Of a DNA stretch of 64,000 bases, positions 1 through 7,611 are shown in pieces. The first letter of the stretch is position 1; the number at the start of each line of letters is the position of its first letter. The position numbers and the translations under genes are program-made. The DNA is taken from assembly GCF_900089955.1 (NCBI RefSeq), contig NZ_FLQX01000111.1, positions 92,106 through 156,105 on the forward strand. The letters are read 5' to 3'. The notes beneath the pieces are model-generated. The model worked only from the letters and a program-made list of their open reading frames with translations. It had not been told where the DNA came from and ran no database searches. This DNA comes from Candidatus Accumulibacter aalborgensis. GTDB lineage: Bacteria; Pseudomonadota; Gammaproteobacteria; Burkholderiales; Rhodocyclaceae.

Positions 1-2
1 CG

Positions 3-1193
3 GGCGATTTCGCCTATACCGTCGCCGGTGAGATCTATCTGACCGGCCGCGTCAAGGATCTGATCATCCGCGGCGGGCGTAACCTCTATCCTTACGAACT
101 CGAACAGGCGGTCGGCCAGATTCCCGGCGTACGCCGCGGCTGCGTCGCCGTGTTCGCCAGCCGCGACCCGGTCAAGGCCACCGAGCGGCTGGTGGTGATG
201 GCCGAAACGCGCGTGGAAAACGAGGACCAGCGGGAGGCTCTGCGACAGCAGATCAACGCCGCCGCCGTCGAGGCCGTCGGCATGCCGGCCGACGAGATCG
301 TTCTGGCACCGCTCAATTCGGTGCTCAAGACTTCCAGCGGCAAGATCCGTCGCAATGCCACGCGCAACGCTTTCGAGCGCGGTCTGATCGGCGCACGCGC
401 GCTGCCTGCCCGGCAGCAGATGCTGCGCCTGGCCGCCGCCGCGCTGCGCGCGCGCCTGACCGAGGCGGCGCAACGGGTCGCCAGACGAATCTACGGCACC
501 TGGTGCTGGGCCGTTTTCCTGCTCGTCAGCGTGCCGGTTGCCGGACTGGTCGTCCTGCTGCGCGCGCCAGCGATCGGCCGCTGCGTCGTCCATCACGCGG
601 CGCGAATCTTCCTGGCACTGACCGGCATGCGCCTCTGCCCCACTCCCCTGACGGCTCTGCCGACGACGCCGCACCTGCTGCTGGTCAACCACTGCAGCTA
701 CCTCGATACTCTGGCTCTGTGCGCCACGCTCCCGCCAACGCAGGCCTACTGCTTTGTCGCCAAACGCGAGTTCGTCGCGCAGCCGGTGATGCACGCCATC
801 CTGCGCGCGCTCGGCACGCTGTTCGTCGAACGCTTCGAGGCATCGAGAAGCGCCGAAGACGTGGACGAAATCGTCGCCGCGCTCGGGCAAGGTCAACGCG
901 TGGCCATTTTCCCCGAGGGCACCTTCTCGCGAGAAGCCGGCCTCAAACCCTTCCGGATGGGCGCTTTCGTCGCCGCAGCGCGCGCCGGAGTGCCAATCCA
1001 GGTCGGCGGTCTGCGCGGGACGCGCAGCGTTCTGCGCGACAAGACCTGGCTGCCGAGACACGGGCACTTGGCTTTCGAACTCGGGGCAGTACTGGTCCCG
1101 GAGGGTGACGACTGGGCTGCGGCGGTCCGGCTACGTGATGCCACCCGCCGGGAGATGCTGCAACTCTGCGGGGAACACGATCTGGAACGGTGA
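3..1193 (+). CDS. Acyl-AMP ligase C-terminus fused to a PlsC acyltransferase (5' partial)
   Basis: The frame is open from the left edge, so the start lies outside the window. The first ~115 residues are the C-terminal subdomain of an ANL-superfamily acyl-CoA/acyl-AMP ligase: the hinge region GEIYLTGRVKDLIIRGG, then NLYPYELEQ, and a terminal catalytic-lysine region SSGKIRR. After a hydrophobic segment (WCWAVFLLVSVPVAGLVVLL) comes a 1-acylglycerol-3-phosphate O-acyltransferase domain with the NHxxxxD motif (NHCSYLD) and FPEGTFSRE. Known fusions of this type activate a fatty acid and transfer it to a lysophospholipid or glycolipid at the inner membrane face. The exact acceptor cannot be read from sequence. 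At least 396 residues are visible. Confidence 0.88.
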   Translation, partial: GDFAYTVAGEIYLTGRVKDLIIRGGRNLYPYELEQAVGQIPGVRRGCVAVFASRDPVKATERLVVMAETRVENEDQREALRQQINAAAVEAVGMPADEIVLAPLNSVLKTSSGKIRRNATRNAFERGLIGARALPARQQMLRLAAAALRARLTEAAQRVARRIYGTWCWAVFLLVSVPVAGLVVLLRAPAIGRCVVHHAARIFLALTGMRLCPTPLTALPTTPHLLLVNHCSYLDTLALCATLPPTQAYCFVAKREFVAQPVMHAILRALGTLFVERFEASRSAEDVDEIVAALGQGQRVAIFPEGTFSREAGLKPFRMGAFVAAARAGVPIQVGGLRGTRSVLRDKTWLPRHGHLAFELGAVLVPEGDDWAAAVRLRDATRREMLQLCGEHDLER

Positions 1194-1306
1194 CGGCGAT
1201 CAGGCGGCGCTGAGGCCTGTTTCGAGGCACTACTCCTGGTCGCTGGCACAGGTGGCGATCTGTGTGGTCAGCATAGGCTTGGCGCTGGTCAAGGTAATCT
1301 CGACCG

Positions 1307-1573
1307 CTATGCTGTGTTCAGTTCTTCGCGCAGCACTTTGCGCAGCGTCGCCACCGTAATTGGCTTGTCCTCGGCTTCCTTGCTCGCCGCATCGTCCACC
1401 ACAGCACGTAGTGCCGTGTTGATCATTGTCTGGTATCCCGCACCCAGCGCCTCTGCCCGCGCTCGAAAGAACTCGATGACTTCGTCGTCAAGCATGATCG
1501 TGATGCGGGTCTTCCCCGTTGAGGGGATGACCGCACCCCGCTTGCCATTGCTGAAATCATATTCCTTACGCAT
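1307..1573 (-). CDS. brnA: BrnA-family antitoxin
   Basis: This 88-residue protein has a C-terminal ribbon-helix-helix DNA-binding region (TRITIMLDDEVIEFFRARAE followed by a GYQTMINTALR helix), the layout of BrnA antitoxins. In the family, BrnA binds and neutralises the RelE-fold RNase BrnT and represses the operon. The gene lies directly downstream of brnT with an 8-base overlap, which implies translational coupling. The toxin-first order is typical of brnTA. It is intact. Confidence 0.9.
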   Translation of the reverse strand: MRKEYDFSNGKRGAVIPSTGKTRITIMLDDEVIEFFRARAEALGAGYQTMINTALRAVVDDAASKEAEDKPITVATLRKVLREELNTA

Positions 1574-1832
1574 CGTATTGCTCCGCTTCGCCTTTGCTGG
1601 CCTTACGCGCAGAGATCAGCCGGGTTCGGCTCTCGCGCGGTGAATGGACGACGACCAGGACCCGTCCGAGTGCGTCCATGCCCAGCGTTACGAAGCGCTG
1701 CTCTCCCTCTGCGTCAGGATCTTCGATGGTGACAGCCATCGGGTCACGCAGTGCTTGCTCGGCATGGGCGAAGCTGACCTTGTGTTTGGCCAGATTGGAC
1801 TTGGCCTTGGCTGGGTCGAACTCAATGTCCAT
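1566..1832 (-). CDS. brnT: BrnT-family ribonuclease toxin
   Basis: This 88-residue protein matches BrnT (DUF497): the N-terminal MDIEFDPAKAKSNLAKHKVSF motif, a central ITIEDP-like strand (VTIEDPDAEGEQRF), the GRVLVVVHSPRE strand and the terminal RLISARKASKGE segment with conserved Arg/Lys. BrnT is a RelE-fold endoribonuclease whose activity is blocked by BrnA. It is first in the operon and preceded by a tandem 11-base repeat that could be the autoregulatory operator. Nothing suggests decay. Confidence 0.9.
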   Translation of the reverse strand: MDIEFDPAKAKSNLAKHKVSFAHAEQALRDPMAVTIEDPDAEGEQRFVTLGMDALGRVLVVVHSPRESRTRLISARKASKGEAEQYDA

Positions 1833-1838
1833 CGGCGT

Positions 1839-1860
1839 ATTATGCGTATATTATGCATAT
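1839..1860. promoter_or_regulatory. Tandem 11-base repeat upstream of brnTA (putative operator)
   Basis: Two head-to-tail copies, ATTATGCGTAT (1839-1849) and ATTATGCATAT (1850-1860), sit 6 bases upstream of the brnT start. They are much more AT-rich than the surroundings. BrnT-BrnA complexes are known to autorepress, so this is the natural operator candidate; the assignment is inference. Confidence 0.5.
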
Positions 1861-2020
1861 AGTCAATCGCGACGAACTGCTGAATCGGTTACTGGGCTGA
1901 TCGGATCGGAGGTAACCGAAGTCGCCGGCCGCTGTCCCTTCGTTGTTCGAGTTCAGACCGGATCCGTGGCACGGCCGCGGCCAATCCAGTAGGGGCGCAG
2001 CATGCTGCGCCCCTGCAAGC

Positions 2021-2167
2021 CTACGCGATCGTCAGCGTCCGCACGCTGCCAGTGACGGTACCGTTGCCATTGCGCACGCGGGTCCTGAGCTTCACGCTCT
2101 GCCCGACCGAGAAAGGCCCGATCGCGTTGCCGCTGGGGTCGGCGGCGATGCTGTGGGTTCGCGTCCC
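2021..2167 (-). pseudogene. C-terminal remnant of a repeat/beta-sandwich protein
   Basis: Read on the minus strand, this stretch gives an open frame of ~48 codons with no start and a proper stop (2021-2023). It includes IGPFSVGQSVKLRTRVRN and ends GSVRTLTIA. The alternating hydrophobic pattern looks like the last strands of a fibronectin-type or similar beta-sandwich domain. The rest of the gene is missing: the frame hits a stop at 2168-2170, inside a dispersed repeat. It is probably a relic; parent unknown. Confidence 0.35.
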
Positions 2168-2179
2168 TCACCCCAACGA
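2153..2179. repeat. Palindromic dispersed repeat, family A (copy A1)
   Basis: A degenerate single copy of the 23-base palindromic element whose best units read TTGGGGTTCGTTCCTCACCCCAA with ends that pair. Here the right half (CCTCACCCCAACG) is intact and the left half is shortened. Other copies lie near 27.0, 44.15, 47.15 and 48.0 kb. Confidence 0.55.
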
Positions 2180-2305
2180 GCTTTAGCCCTCGCCTTTAGC
2201 CCTACGCAGGTGACCACCTCGCCTTTGCGGGTCATCAAGGGAACTGCAAGGGCTGCCAGTCGTATGATATGCTCGCAAGGTATCCAACAACAACGAGGAG
2301 GGATC

Positions 2306-3037
2306 ATGTCCACGTCACACGCTACGCCCTTTCGACGCACCTTGCCCACAGGGGTACTTTGCATCAGCGCTCTACTAAGCGCATGCGCCACACCCTATAG
2401 CGAGGCGCCACTGGCGACCAACTTCGCGACCACCAAACAGCCCAAGCTACAGGCAGGGGCGCACTGGAACGTCATCGCAGGCAGCGCTGCAGAGACGCTG
2501 ATCGCCTCGCTCAAGACTGGCCGTGGATGCCTCGCGCCAGCCCCCGAGTGCACACGGGTTTACGTGCAACCGCCGGCTGATCAGTCCGCTTTTGCGCAGG
2601 CCTTCCGCACCGCTTTCGTGACTGCACTGGTCAATGCCGGCATGCCTGTCGCCCGCAATCCCGCCGGCGCGACCCAGATCGATACTGACATCCAGGTGGT
2701 GAAATTCTCGCCGAAACGCCCGGACGGGCAGTTTGCCAGCGCAACCGTGCTCTACGCAGGCCTCTGGGGCCTGTCCGGTGTGTGGGAGAATGCCTCTCCC
2801 GGCGCTGCCGGCGCACTGGCTTTTGGCGTCTTGGACACCTGGCGCTGGATGACTTCCGAATTCGCGTCCGGACCCACGCCGCAGCTTGAAGTGATCGTTA
2901 CCGTCTCCGCCAGCGCCGGCGGCCAATACCTCGGCCGCGCGACAAACGTCTATTACGTCGCCGATGGAGACGCTCTGCTGTACGTCCAGCCTCAGCCGCC
3001 GGCGCTCTACAGCATCGCGGTCACCGGAGGTCAATGA
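2306..3037 (+). CDS. Putative outer-membrane lipoprotein
   Basis: This 243-residue protein starts at the ATG after a strong GAGGAGGG ribosome-binding site; longer upstream frames lack one. A signal peptide ends in a lipobox (ISALLSAC, Cys ~30), predicting a lipid-anchored protein. The mature part is mixed alpha/beta with a CLAPAPEC stretch holding two cysteines and a hydrophobic glycine-rich stretch around residues 150-180. It overlaps the next lipoprotein gene by the 4-base ATGA, so the two are translationally coupled and may function together. No family is recognised with confidence. Confidence 0.8.
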   Translation: MSTSHATPFRRTLPTGVLCISALLSACATPYSEAPLATNFATTKQPKLQAGAHWNVIAGSAAETLIASLKTGRGCLAPAPECTRVYVQPPADQSAFAQAFRTAFVTALVNAGMPVARNPAGATQIDTDIQVVKFSPKRPDGQFASATVLYAGLWGLSGVWENASPGAAGALAFGVLDTWRWMTSEFASGPTPQLEVIVTVSASAGGQYLGRATNVYYVADGDALLYVQPQPPALYSIAVTGGQ

Positions 3038-3591
3038 TGATCAAGCCTTTGCTGCTTGCTGGTGCCCTGTCTATCGGTCTCCTGTCCGGCTGTGCGACCG
3101 ACGCCAATCGTGTGCCGGAGATCACCTACGAAGCCGCGGCCAACAGTCCCTTTGTTGCTACCAATTACCGGGCGGCAGATGCGCTGATCAGCCAATTCCG
3201 GGCATCTCCCGATGGTGGCCCGCTGATCGTCGCTACCGTGGTCAATATCGACGCGCTCGACCAGTCGTCAACGCTCGGGCGCCTAATCTCCGAGCAAGTC
3301 TCGGCGCGATTTTCCCAGCGTGGCTGGGCGATGGTCGAGATGAAATTCCGCAGTGCCGTTTACATGAAGCGAGGTGAAGGCGAACTCATCCTGACCCGCG
3401 AAATAGGTGAGGTTGCCCGACTGAACAAAGCTCAGGCGGTCATCCTTGGAAGCTATGGTGTCAGCGGCACGGTGGTTTTCATCAACATGAAGATCGTCCA
3501 GCCCGGCAGCAACATCGTCGTTGCCGCCTACGATTACGTTCTGCCCTACAACAACGAGATACGCAGCATGCTCGTGCGTAGCACCAGGTAG
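3034..3591 (+). CDS. FlgO-domain lipoprotein
   Basis: This 185-residue protein has a lipoprotein signal (IGLLSGC, Cys ~20). The body matches the FlgO family pattern: a stretch beginning NYRAADALISQF, then GPLIVATVVNIDALDQSS, followed by LGRLISEQVSARFSQRG and a closing segment on maintaining paralogue-like strands. In Vibrio, FlgO is an outer-membrane lipoprotein linked to flagellar motility. No flagellar genes are nearby, so the role here is open. It is the second gene of a coupled pair and is followed by a good rho-independent terminator. Confidence 0.75.
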   Translation: MMIKPLLLAGALSIGLLSGCATDANRVPEITYEAAANSPFVATNYRAADALISQFRASPDGGPLIVATVVNIDALDQSSTLGRLISEQVSARFSQRGWAMVEMKFRSAVYMKRGEGELILTREIGEVARLNKAQAVILGSYGVSGTVVFINMKIVQPGSNIVVAAYDYVLPYNNEIRSMLVRSTR

Positions 3592-3623
3592 CCTCCCGAC
3601 CACACCAAACCTCGATTTGCAAC

Positions 3624-3647
3624 AAGCCGCCTTCGGGCGGCTTTTTT
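3624..3647 (+). terminator. Rho-independent terminator of the lipoprotein pair
   Basis: The stem GCCGCC/GGCGGC with a TTCG tetraloop (3626-3641), flanked by AA and followed by six T residues, starts 33 bases after the stop codon. Confidence 0.88.
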
Positions 3648-3693
3648 CCGCACCCGGGGTCACAAACACACGGGGTCTTGAATCATGCATTAG

Positions 3694-3822
3694 GCATCGC
3701 GTTTCAGCGATCTCCGTGACGGGACGGTGTATTTCGGCGATCGTCGCATACAGATCGAGTGGCGCGCTGAGGTAGAAGAGGCAGTTGCGGGGAATTCGAA
3801 GATGACGACGAGGTGGTCCTGA
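3694..3822 (+). other. Short startless open frame, possible gene remnant
   Basis: Within the 588-base gap between the lipoproteins and the DUF2914 gene, a 43-codon stop-to-stop frame encodes a protein-like string (DGTVYFGDRRIQIEWRAEVE) with no start codon. It may be the tail of a decayed gene. The rest of the gap (3592-4179) holds the terminator and three hairpin-forming repeats. Confidence 0.2.
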
Positions 3823-3916
3823 GTCATGGGCGGAAGGAAATCAAAGGGCGCACCGGCCCCGAAATGGATGGACCAGAGTGCGCCCGGATCAGCAAACTCT
3901 CAGCGGGGCAAGCGCC

Positions 3917-4037
3917 AAACGGTCATGACTTCTCAAGACACGCCAAATCATGAAAGTCATGACCGTTTCCCTCCATTGCAGGGCGCATTCCGGCTTGCAC
4001 GCCGGAATCGCTCGATGGGCGCGGAGCATGCTCCGCG
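3917..4037. repeat. Cluster of three perfect inverted repeats
   Basis: Three perfect stems lie in 120 bases. The first has 15-base arms beginning AAACGGTCATGACTT (3917-3931) and its complement at 3954-3968, separated by 22 bases. The second is ATTCCGGC/GCCGGAAT (3987-3994 and 4001-4008) with a TTGCAC loop. The third is an 18-base perfect palindrome CGCGGAGCATGCTCCGCG (4020-4037). None is followed by a T-run, so these are not ordinary terminators. Confidence 0.6.
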
Positions 4038-4179
4038 AATTCCCCATCTCGCGCGACTTCCTTAGCGCGGCCGTTGGCCACAACCAAAAATGACGAAATC
4101 ATTCACGCAGATGTGTCAATTCCTGCGGGGGAATTTCATAGTAGCTTCTTGGACAATCCTGTGGGAGGCGCCGGTTCAG

Positions 4180-5397
4180 TCAGAATTCCCGCAGGCGCGC
4201 GTCGTCGCTTGCCGGCACTCCCCGCTCGACCCTGACCGGGAGAATACCGATCGTGCGGCCGTCCTGGGTCGCGACGATGAAGCGCCAGTCGCCGGGTTGA
4301 GGATCGAGCACCCATGAATAGCCGCGAAAGCCGCGATCACGGCCGCCCGTGCTCTGAAAAGGCCTCCGGTACACCTGCCGCCAGCCGTTGGCTTCGTGGA
4401 CTTCCCAGCGGTGTTCGAGGAGCGCGGTCACCCCCAGCGGCGCAAAGACCGCCGACACCCCGTACAGCCGCCCGCGGGCGGGCACGTGCACGGTGGCCGC
4501 CTGATCCCGCCAGAACTGCCACCAGGGGGCCGCCTCTACCTGCAGCGCATACTGGCCAGCCTGCTGCACGAAATTCTGTCCTGCCGCCAGGTCGCGCTTG
4601 ACCAGGGGCACCGGGGCGATCATGTCGAGAAGCCAGGCCAGTATCAACACCGCCGCCAGACCCCAGGCAGGCAGAATGCGCCCCGGGCTACCCGGTGCAA
4701 GCCAGCGCAGGCCGTGCGTCAGCGTGACGCCGGCGGCGGTGGAGACATAGAACCACAGCGGCGACAGGCTTCCCAGGGCATGTGGCAGGACGAAGTTGAA
4801 CAGGAGGATCGCATTGAGCGCAAACAATGCCCATGTCAGGGTGAAACGTCGGCCGTAGCGATCGCCGACAAACTCGTTGGCGACCAGGAGCGCACCCAGA
4901 AACGCCGCCATCAGCCAGGTGCCGATGTGGCCGGAGCTCTTGAAGTAGAGAATGAAGAGCGCCGAAAAGATGCCGCCGAAGAAGAACTGCAGTAGCAGAT
5001 AGGGCGCTTGCCAGGCCAGCCCTACGACGCGTCCGCGCAGGGACTCGTCGACCGCCGGCGGCGCCACGGCCAGCTCCTCCCGCCGGGCCAGCCAGAGGGT
5101 CAGTATCGCGGCGCCGAACAGGAAAGCTCCCAGGCGCCAGAAGTCGATGACCCTGATTCGCTCGCCAAGCGTCAACGCATCCCAGGCGAACCCGCCGAGA
5201 AAGGCGAGCACCGGATAGAGGCGCCGCAGGACGGCCCAGATGGGCATGGTGATCAAGAAAGCAGGCGCCTGACGCGGTGGCAATACCGAAGGGTGCGTGA
5301 GGTCGGGAGTGTAATCGAATCGTCGGTCATGCGGCGGGCTTGGCCGGGCCGACGGCTGCATTTCTACGCCTGACACGCACCCTACGCCAGCGAGCAA
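4180..5397 (-). CDS. DUF2914 membrane protein
   Basis: As called, 405 residues. The N-terminal half has about seven hydrophobic segments (for example LYPVLAFLGGFAWDAL, WRLGAFLFGAAILTLWLA, APYLLLQFFFGGIFSALFIL), placing it in the inner membrane. The C-terminal ~110 residues fit DUF2914: a tryptophan-rich strand (HRWEVHEANGWRQVY), then GGRDRGFRGYSWVLDP, PGDWRFIVATQDGRTIGILP. Function is unknown. The start is uncertain: a Met ~50 residues in (at 5247) begins just before the first membrane segment and is a reasonable alternative. Confidence 0.8.
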   Translation of the reverse strand: MLAGVGCVSGVEMQPSARPSPPHDRRFDYTPDLTHPSVLPPRQAPAFLITMPIWAVLRRLYPVLAFLGGFAWDALTLGERIRVIDFWRLGAFLFGAAILTLWLARREELAVAPPAVDESLRGRVVGLAWQAPYLLLQFFFGGIFSALFILYFKSSGHIGTWLMAAFLGALLVANEFVGDRYGRRFTLTWALFALNAILLFNFVLPHALGSLSPLWFYVSTAAGVTLTHGLRWLAPGSPGRILPAWGLAAVLILAWLLDMIAPVPLVKRDLAAGQNFVQQAGQYALQVEAAPWWQFWRDQAATVHVPARGRLYGVSAVFAPLGVTALLEHRWEVHEANGWRQVYRRPFQSTGGRDRGFRGYSWVLDPQPGDWRFIVATQDGRTIGILPVRVERGVPASDDARLREF

Positions 5398-5533
5398 GGC
5401 GGGAGCAGATGATCGGCGGCCTGCCCCACTAGGCGATCAAAGGCCCGGTCACCCCCCGGACCTTGTTTCTACCGTCGGTCAGCCGGCAAGAAGCCTGGTA
5501 CGACACCCGGCTTTGCTCGCCAGGGATACCTAC

Positions 5534-5659
5534 TCAGCGGCCAAGCAACGGCGCCATGTCGGTGGCGTGTTTCTCGGCTTGCTTGGCCGACTTCTTTTCC
5601 TTCGGGGTCAGCAGCGGTTGCTTCTTCTGTTCCTTGTTGCCTTGCCTGATCTTGCCCAT
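5534..5659 (-). CDS. Small lysine-rich conserved protein (41 aa)
   Basis: This short gene starts at an ATG 7 bases after an AGGAG site. The product is highly charged and probably disordered (MGKIRQGNKEQKKQPLLTPK, then EKKSAKQAEKH) with a short hydrophobic tail APLLG. Tiny proteins of this layout occur in many betaproteobacteria without known function. The longer frame extending upstream has no ribosome-binding site and an unlikely composition, so the internal Met is preferred. Confidence 0.6.
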   Translation of the reverse strand: MGKIRQGNKEQKKQPLLTPKEKKSAKQAEKHATDMAPLLGR

Positions 5660-6014
5660 GACCGTACTCCTGGTGAGCACCTGCAAACGCAGATGTAATT
5701 CGAGTATAGGCCGATCAGGAAGTGGAAACCGCTTGCCGGAAAATAAAAACCAGGTGCCTGGGTAATGTCCCTGGCAACGATGCTGAGCATGCCGGCACGA
5801 AGCGCGCTGGCGCAACGAACTCCGGCGTCCGTGGACAAGTCGGAAAAAAGTACGCAACGAGAAGCGCTATGTATTCCAGCCAACAGTGTTGGCGCGATGT
5901 TGTGCCTAAGCTGTCGTCTGGAATTCAAGGTGGGTGATTGCCTGAACCGTGCTTCCACGGTTGGCATGCCCGTACCGCTGAACTCCTGTTTTCAATTTCA
6001 AGAGGAGCAACACC
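5660..6014. other. Intergenic stretch before the phasin gene
   Basis: No convincing gene is seen here. Overlapping open frames have unlikely composition. The stretch presumably carries the divergent promoters of the 41-residue gene and the phasin gene, but no clear consensus promoter was picked out. Confidence 0.4.
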
Positions 6015-6524
6015 GTGCTTGCTGTAAGCCCAGAACTGATCAACTCTACCGAGATCAACACCCATGCCTTCATGACGCTGTCGAAAATAGCATTTTCCAG
6101 CATCCAACGCCTGGCCGCCCTGAACCTGAATGCGACTCGCGTTGCGTTGGAGGACGGCACCACCGCCTTCGGCCACCTGGTGCAGCGCAAAGACGTGCAG
6201 AAAGGGCAGCAACTGCCGGGCGGTACAAGCGGGACAGCGAGCAATAACGCGCTCGCTTATCTCAAGGGCGTGCAGGACATTGCCGCCGAAACCCAGGAAG
6301 AAGTCACCAAGCTCGTCAGTTCCTACTTCACCCCGCACGGCGACGACTCCAAGCCCAGCGCCGGCTGGCTCAAAGGCTTCGAACAGTTCAAGAGCTTTGC
6401 GCAGCAGATTACCGACATGACAGCAGCCAACATTAAAGTAGTCGGCGACGCAACAGCTCGAATCGCAACCGAGGCGGTCTCACAGTCGAAGAATATTGGG
6501 ATTGCATCACCGCTCAGAACCTAG
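6015..6524 (+). CDS. Phasin family protein (polyhydroxyalkanoate granule)
   Basis: This 169-residue protein starts at GTG, 7 bases after AGAGGAGC. The pattern is an amphipathic helix bundle typical of PhaP-like phasins: MTLSKIAFSSIQRLAALNLN at the start, an alanine/glutamine-rich middle, and a terminal long helix (FKSFAQQITDMTAANIKVVG). Phasins coat polyhydroxyalkanoate granules, which fits a carbon-storing betaproteobacterium. It is monocistronic; an imperfect hairpin (GGTCCCCG-N4-CGGGGGTC, about 6534-6556) lies just after the stop. Confidence 0.85.
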   Translation: MLAVSPELINSTEINTHAFMTLSKIAFSSIQRLAALNLNATRVALEDGTTAFGHLVQRKDVQKGQQLPGGTSGTASNNALAYLKGVQDIAAETQEEVTKLVSSYFTPHGDDSKPSAGWLKGFEQFKSFAQQITDMTAANIKVVGDATARIATEAVSQSKNIGIASPLRT

Positions 6525-6649
6525 TTCTAACCCAGGGTCCCCGCCAGACGGGGGTCTTTCGAGGTTTTTGTGGTATTTTGCGAAACGCCGTCAGGCCACG
6601 GACGGGCCAGAGAAACGACGACAGAAGAGCTTGCCCATGACGCGCCAGG

Positions 6650-7036
6650 AATGAAGCAGCCGCTCAGCGCCTTCATCCTCAAGAACGATGCTGACCTCTT
6701 CTACTTGCTCTGCAAACGACTTTTCGCGACGAGTCCGGTGCCGGCGTGCGACCTGCGGCTGGTAAAACATGGTAAGACATGACGGAACGCCATTCCGGGC
6801 ACACCGGTCGGCCAGCGCTGCGCAGTGCGCCGATGACCAGCCGAGCGTGTACACTGTTCTGGTCGATGTCACTGAACGTACACAAGCTGAAACTGAACTC
6901 AGGCGCCACCGTGACCACCTCGAAGAACTCCTCGAAGCTGGACGGTTTCCAGGCGACTCGAATCATCCGCAAGCTGCCCAAGAACGAACAGCTACCGCTT
7001 GTGGCATTGACCGCCTACGCATTTGACGACGACAGT
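6650..7036 (+). pseudogene. Decayed PAS-receiver hybrid sensor kinase
   Basis: Three pieces in different frames make one broken gene. The first is the middle of a PAS domain (DADLFYLLCKRLFATSPVPA...DLRLVKH) up to 6770. The second resumes from 6781 as DGTPFRAHRSASAAQ...YTVLVDVTERTQAETELRR, the PAC end plus the start of a coiled coil. The third, from ~6937, is a receiver-domain segment (DGFQATRIIRK...LPLVALTAYA). The first shift is explained exactly by a 10-base tandem duplication (GGTAAAACAT/GGTAAGACAT, 6761-6780). The second join removes the whole histidine-kinase core. No function is expected. Confidence 0.75.
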
Positions 7037-7067
7037 CGCTACTCACTCACCAGAAAAGGAACCTGCC

Positions 7068-7595
7068 ATGAGCACCGCCTGCACCTCTTGCCAACGCCGC
7101 CGCCTGGCTGCCGCGTTCAGTTGCCGACTGGTCGCCGCACTGGCGCTCGCTGGCGCGATAACGTCGGCGTTCGCTGAGGGACTCGTGCCGCCGAGCAAGG
7201 GGCAGACGGTATACGTGCCGATCTACTCCGAGATTCGGCACGGCAATGTCGGCTCATCGGGCAGGTCCGAGAGCACGCTGATGGCGGTGATGGTCAGCGT
7301 CCGCAATACCGACGCGACCAACTCGATCCGGGTCGTTGCCGCACCCTACTACAACACCGACGGCGTCCTGATCCGGAACTCGGTGCCGATACCGAGAGTC
7401 ATTCCGCCCTTCGGCACCTTCGAACTGTTTGTCGAACTGCGCGAGAACGCCGGTGGTTCCGGCGCGAATTATGCGATCAAGTGGGACGCCGCGACGCTGG
7501 TCTCGCCGCCGACCATCGAGGCGCTGCATTCGAAGTTTCAGGCCGGCTATTCAGTCGCCTTCATTTCGCGTAGCCGCGCCATTTCGGAACCCTGA
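7068..7595 (+). CDS. DUF3124 exported protein
   Basis: This 175-residue protein starts at the ATG preceded by AAAAGGAACC. An N-terminal signal peptide (LVAALALAGAITSAFA) predicts export. The mature domain follows DUF3124: TVYVPIYSEIRHGN, LMAVMVSVRNTD, a YYNTDGVLIRN turn, then GGSGANYAIKWDA and a final GYSVAFISRSRAIS. The function of the family is unknown. The start chosen avoids the upstream pseudogene sequence that extends the frame. Confidence 0.85.
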   Translation: MSTACTSCQRRRLAAAFSCRLVAALALAGAITSAFAEGLVPPSKGQTVYVPIYSEIRHGNVGSSGRSESTLMAVMVSVRNTDATNSIRVVAAPYYNTDGVLIRNSVPIPRVIPPFGTFELFVELRENAGGSGANYAIKWDAATLVSPPTIEALHSKFQAGYSVAFISRSRAISEP

Positions 7596-7611
7596 CTCGG
7601 CGCCAACCCTG

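Noticed and set aside
2964..3377. A 137-codon frame across the two lipoproteins
   Set aside because: It lies out of frame with two lipoprotein genes that have signal peptides and coupled ATGA junctions.
6570..6782. An independent small gene upstream of the DUF3124 gene
   Set aside because: Its second half matches a PAS domain that continues in another frame after a 10-base duplication, so it is part of the pseudogene.
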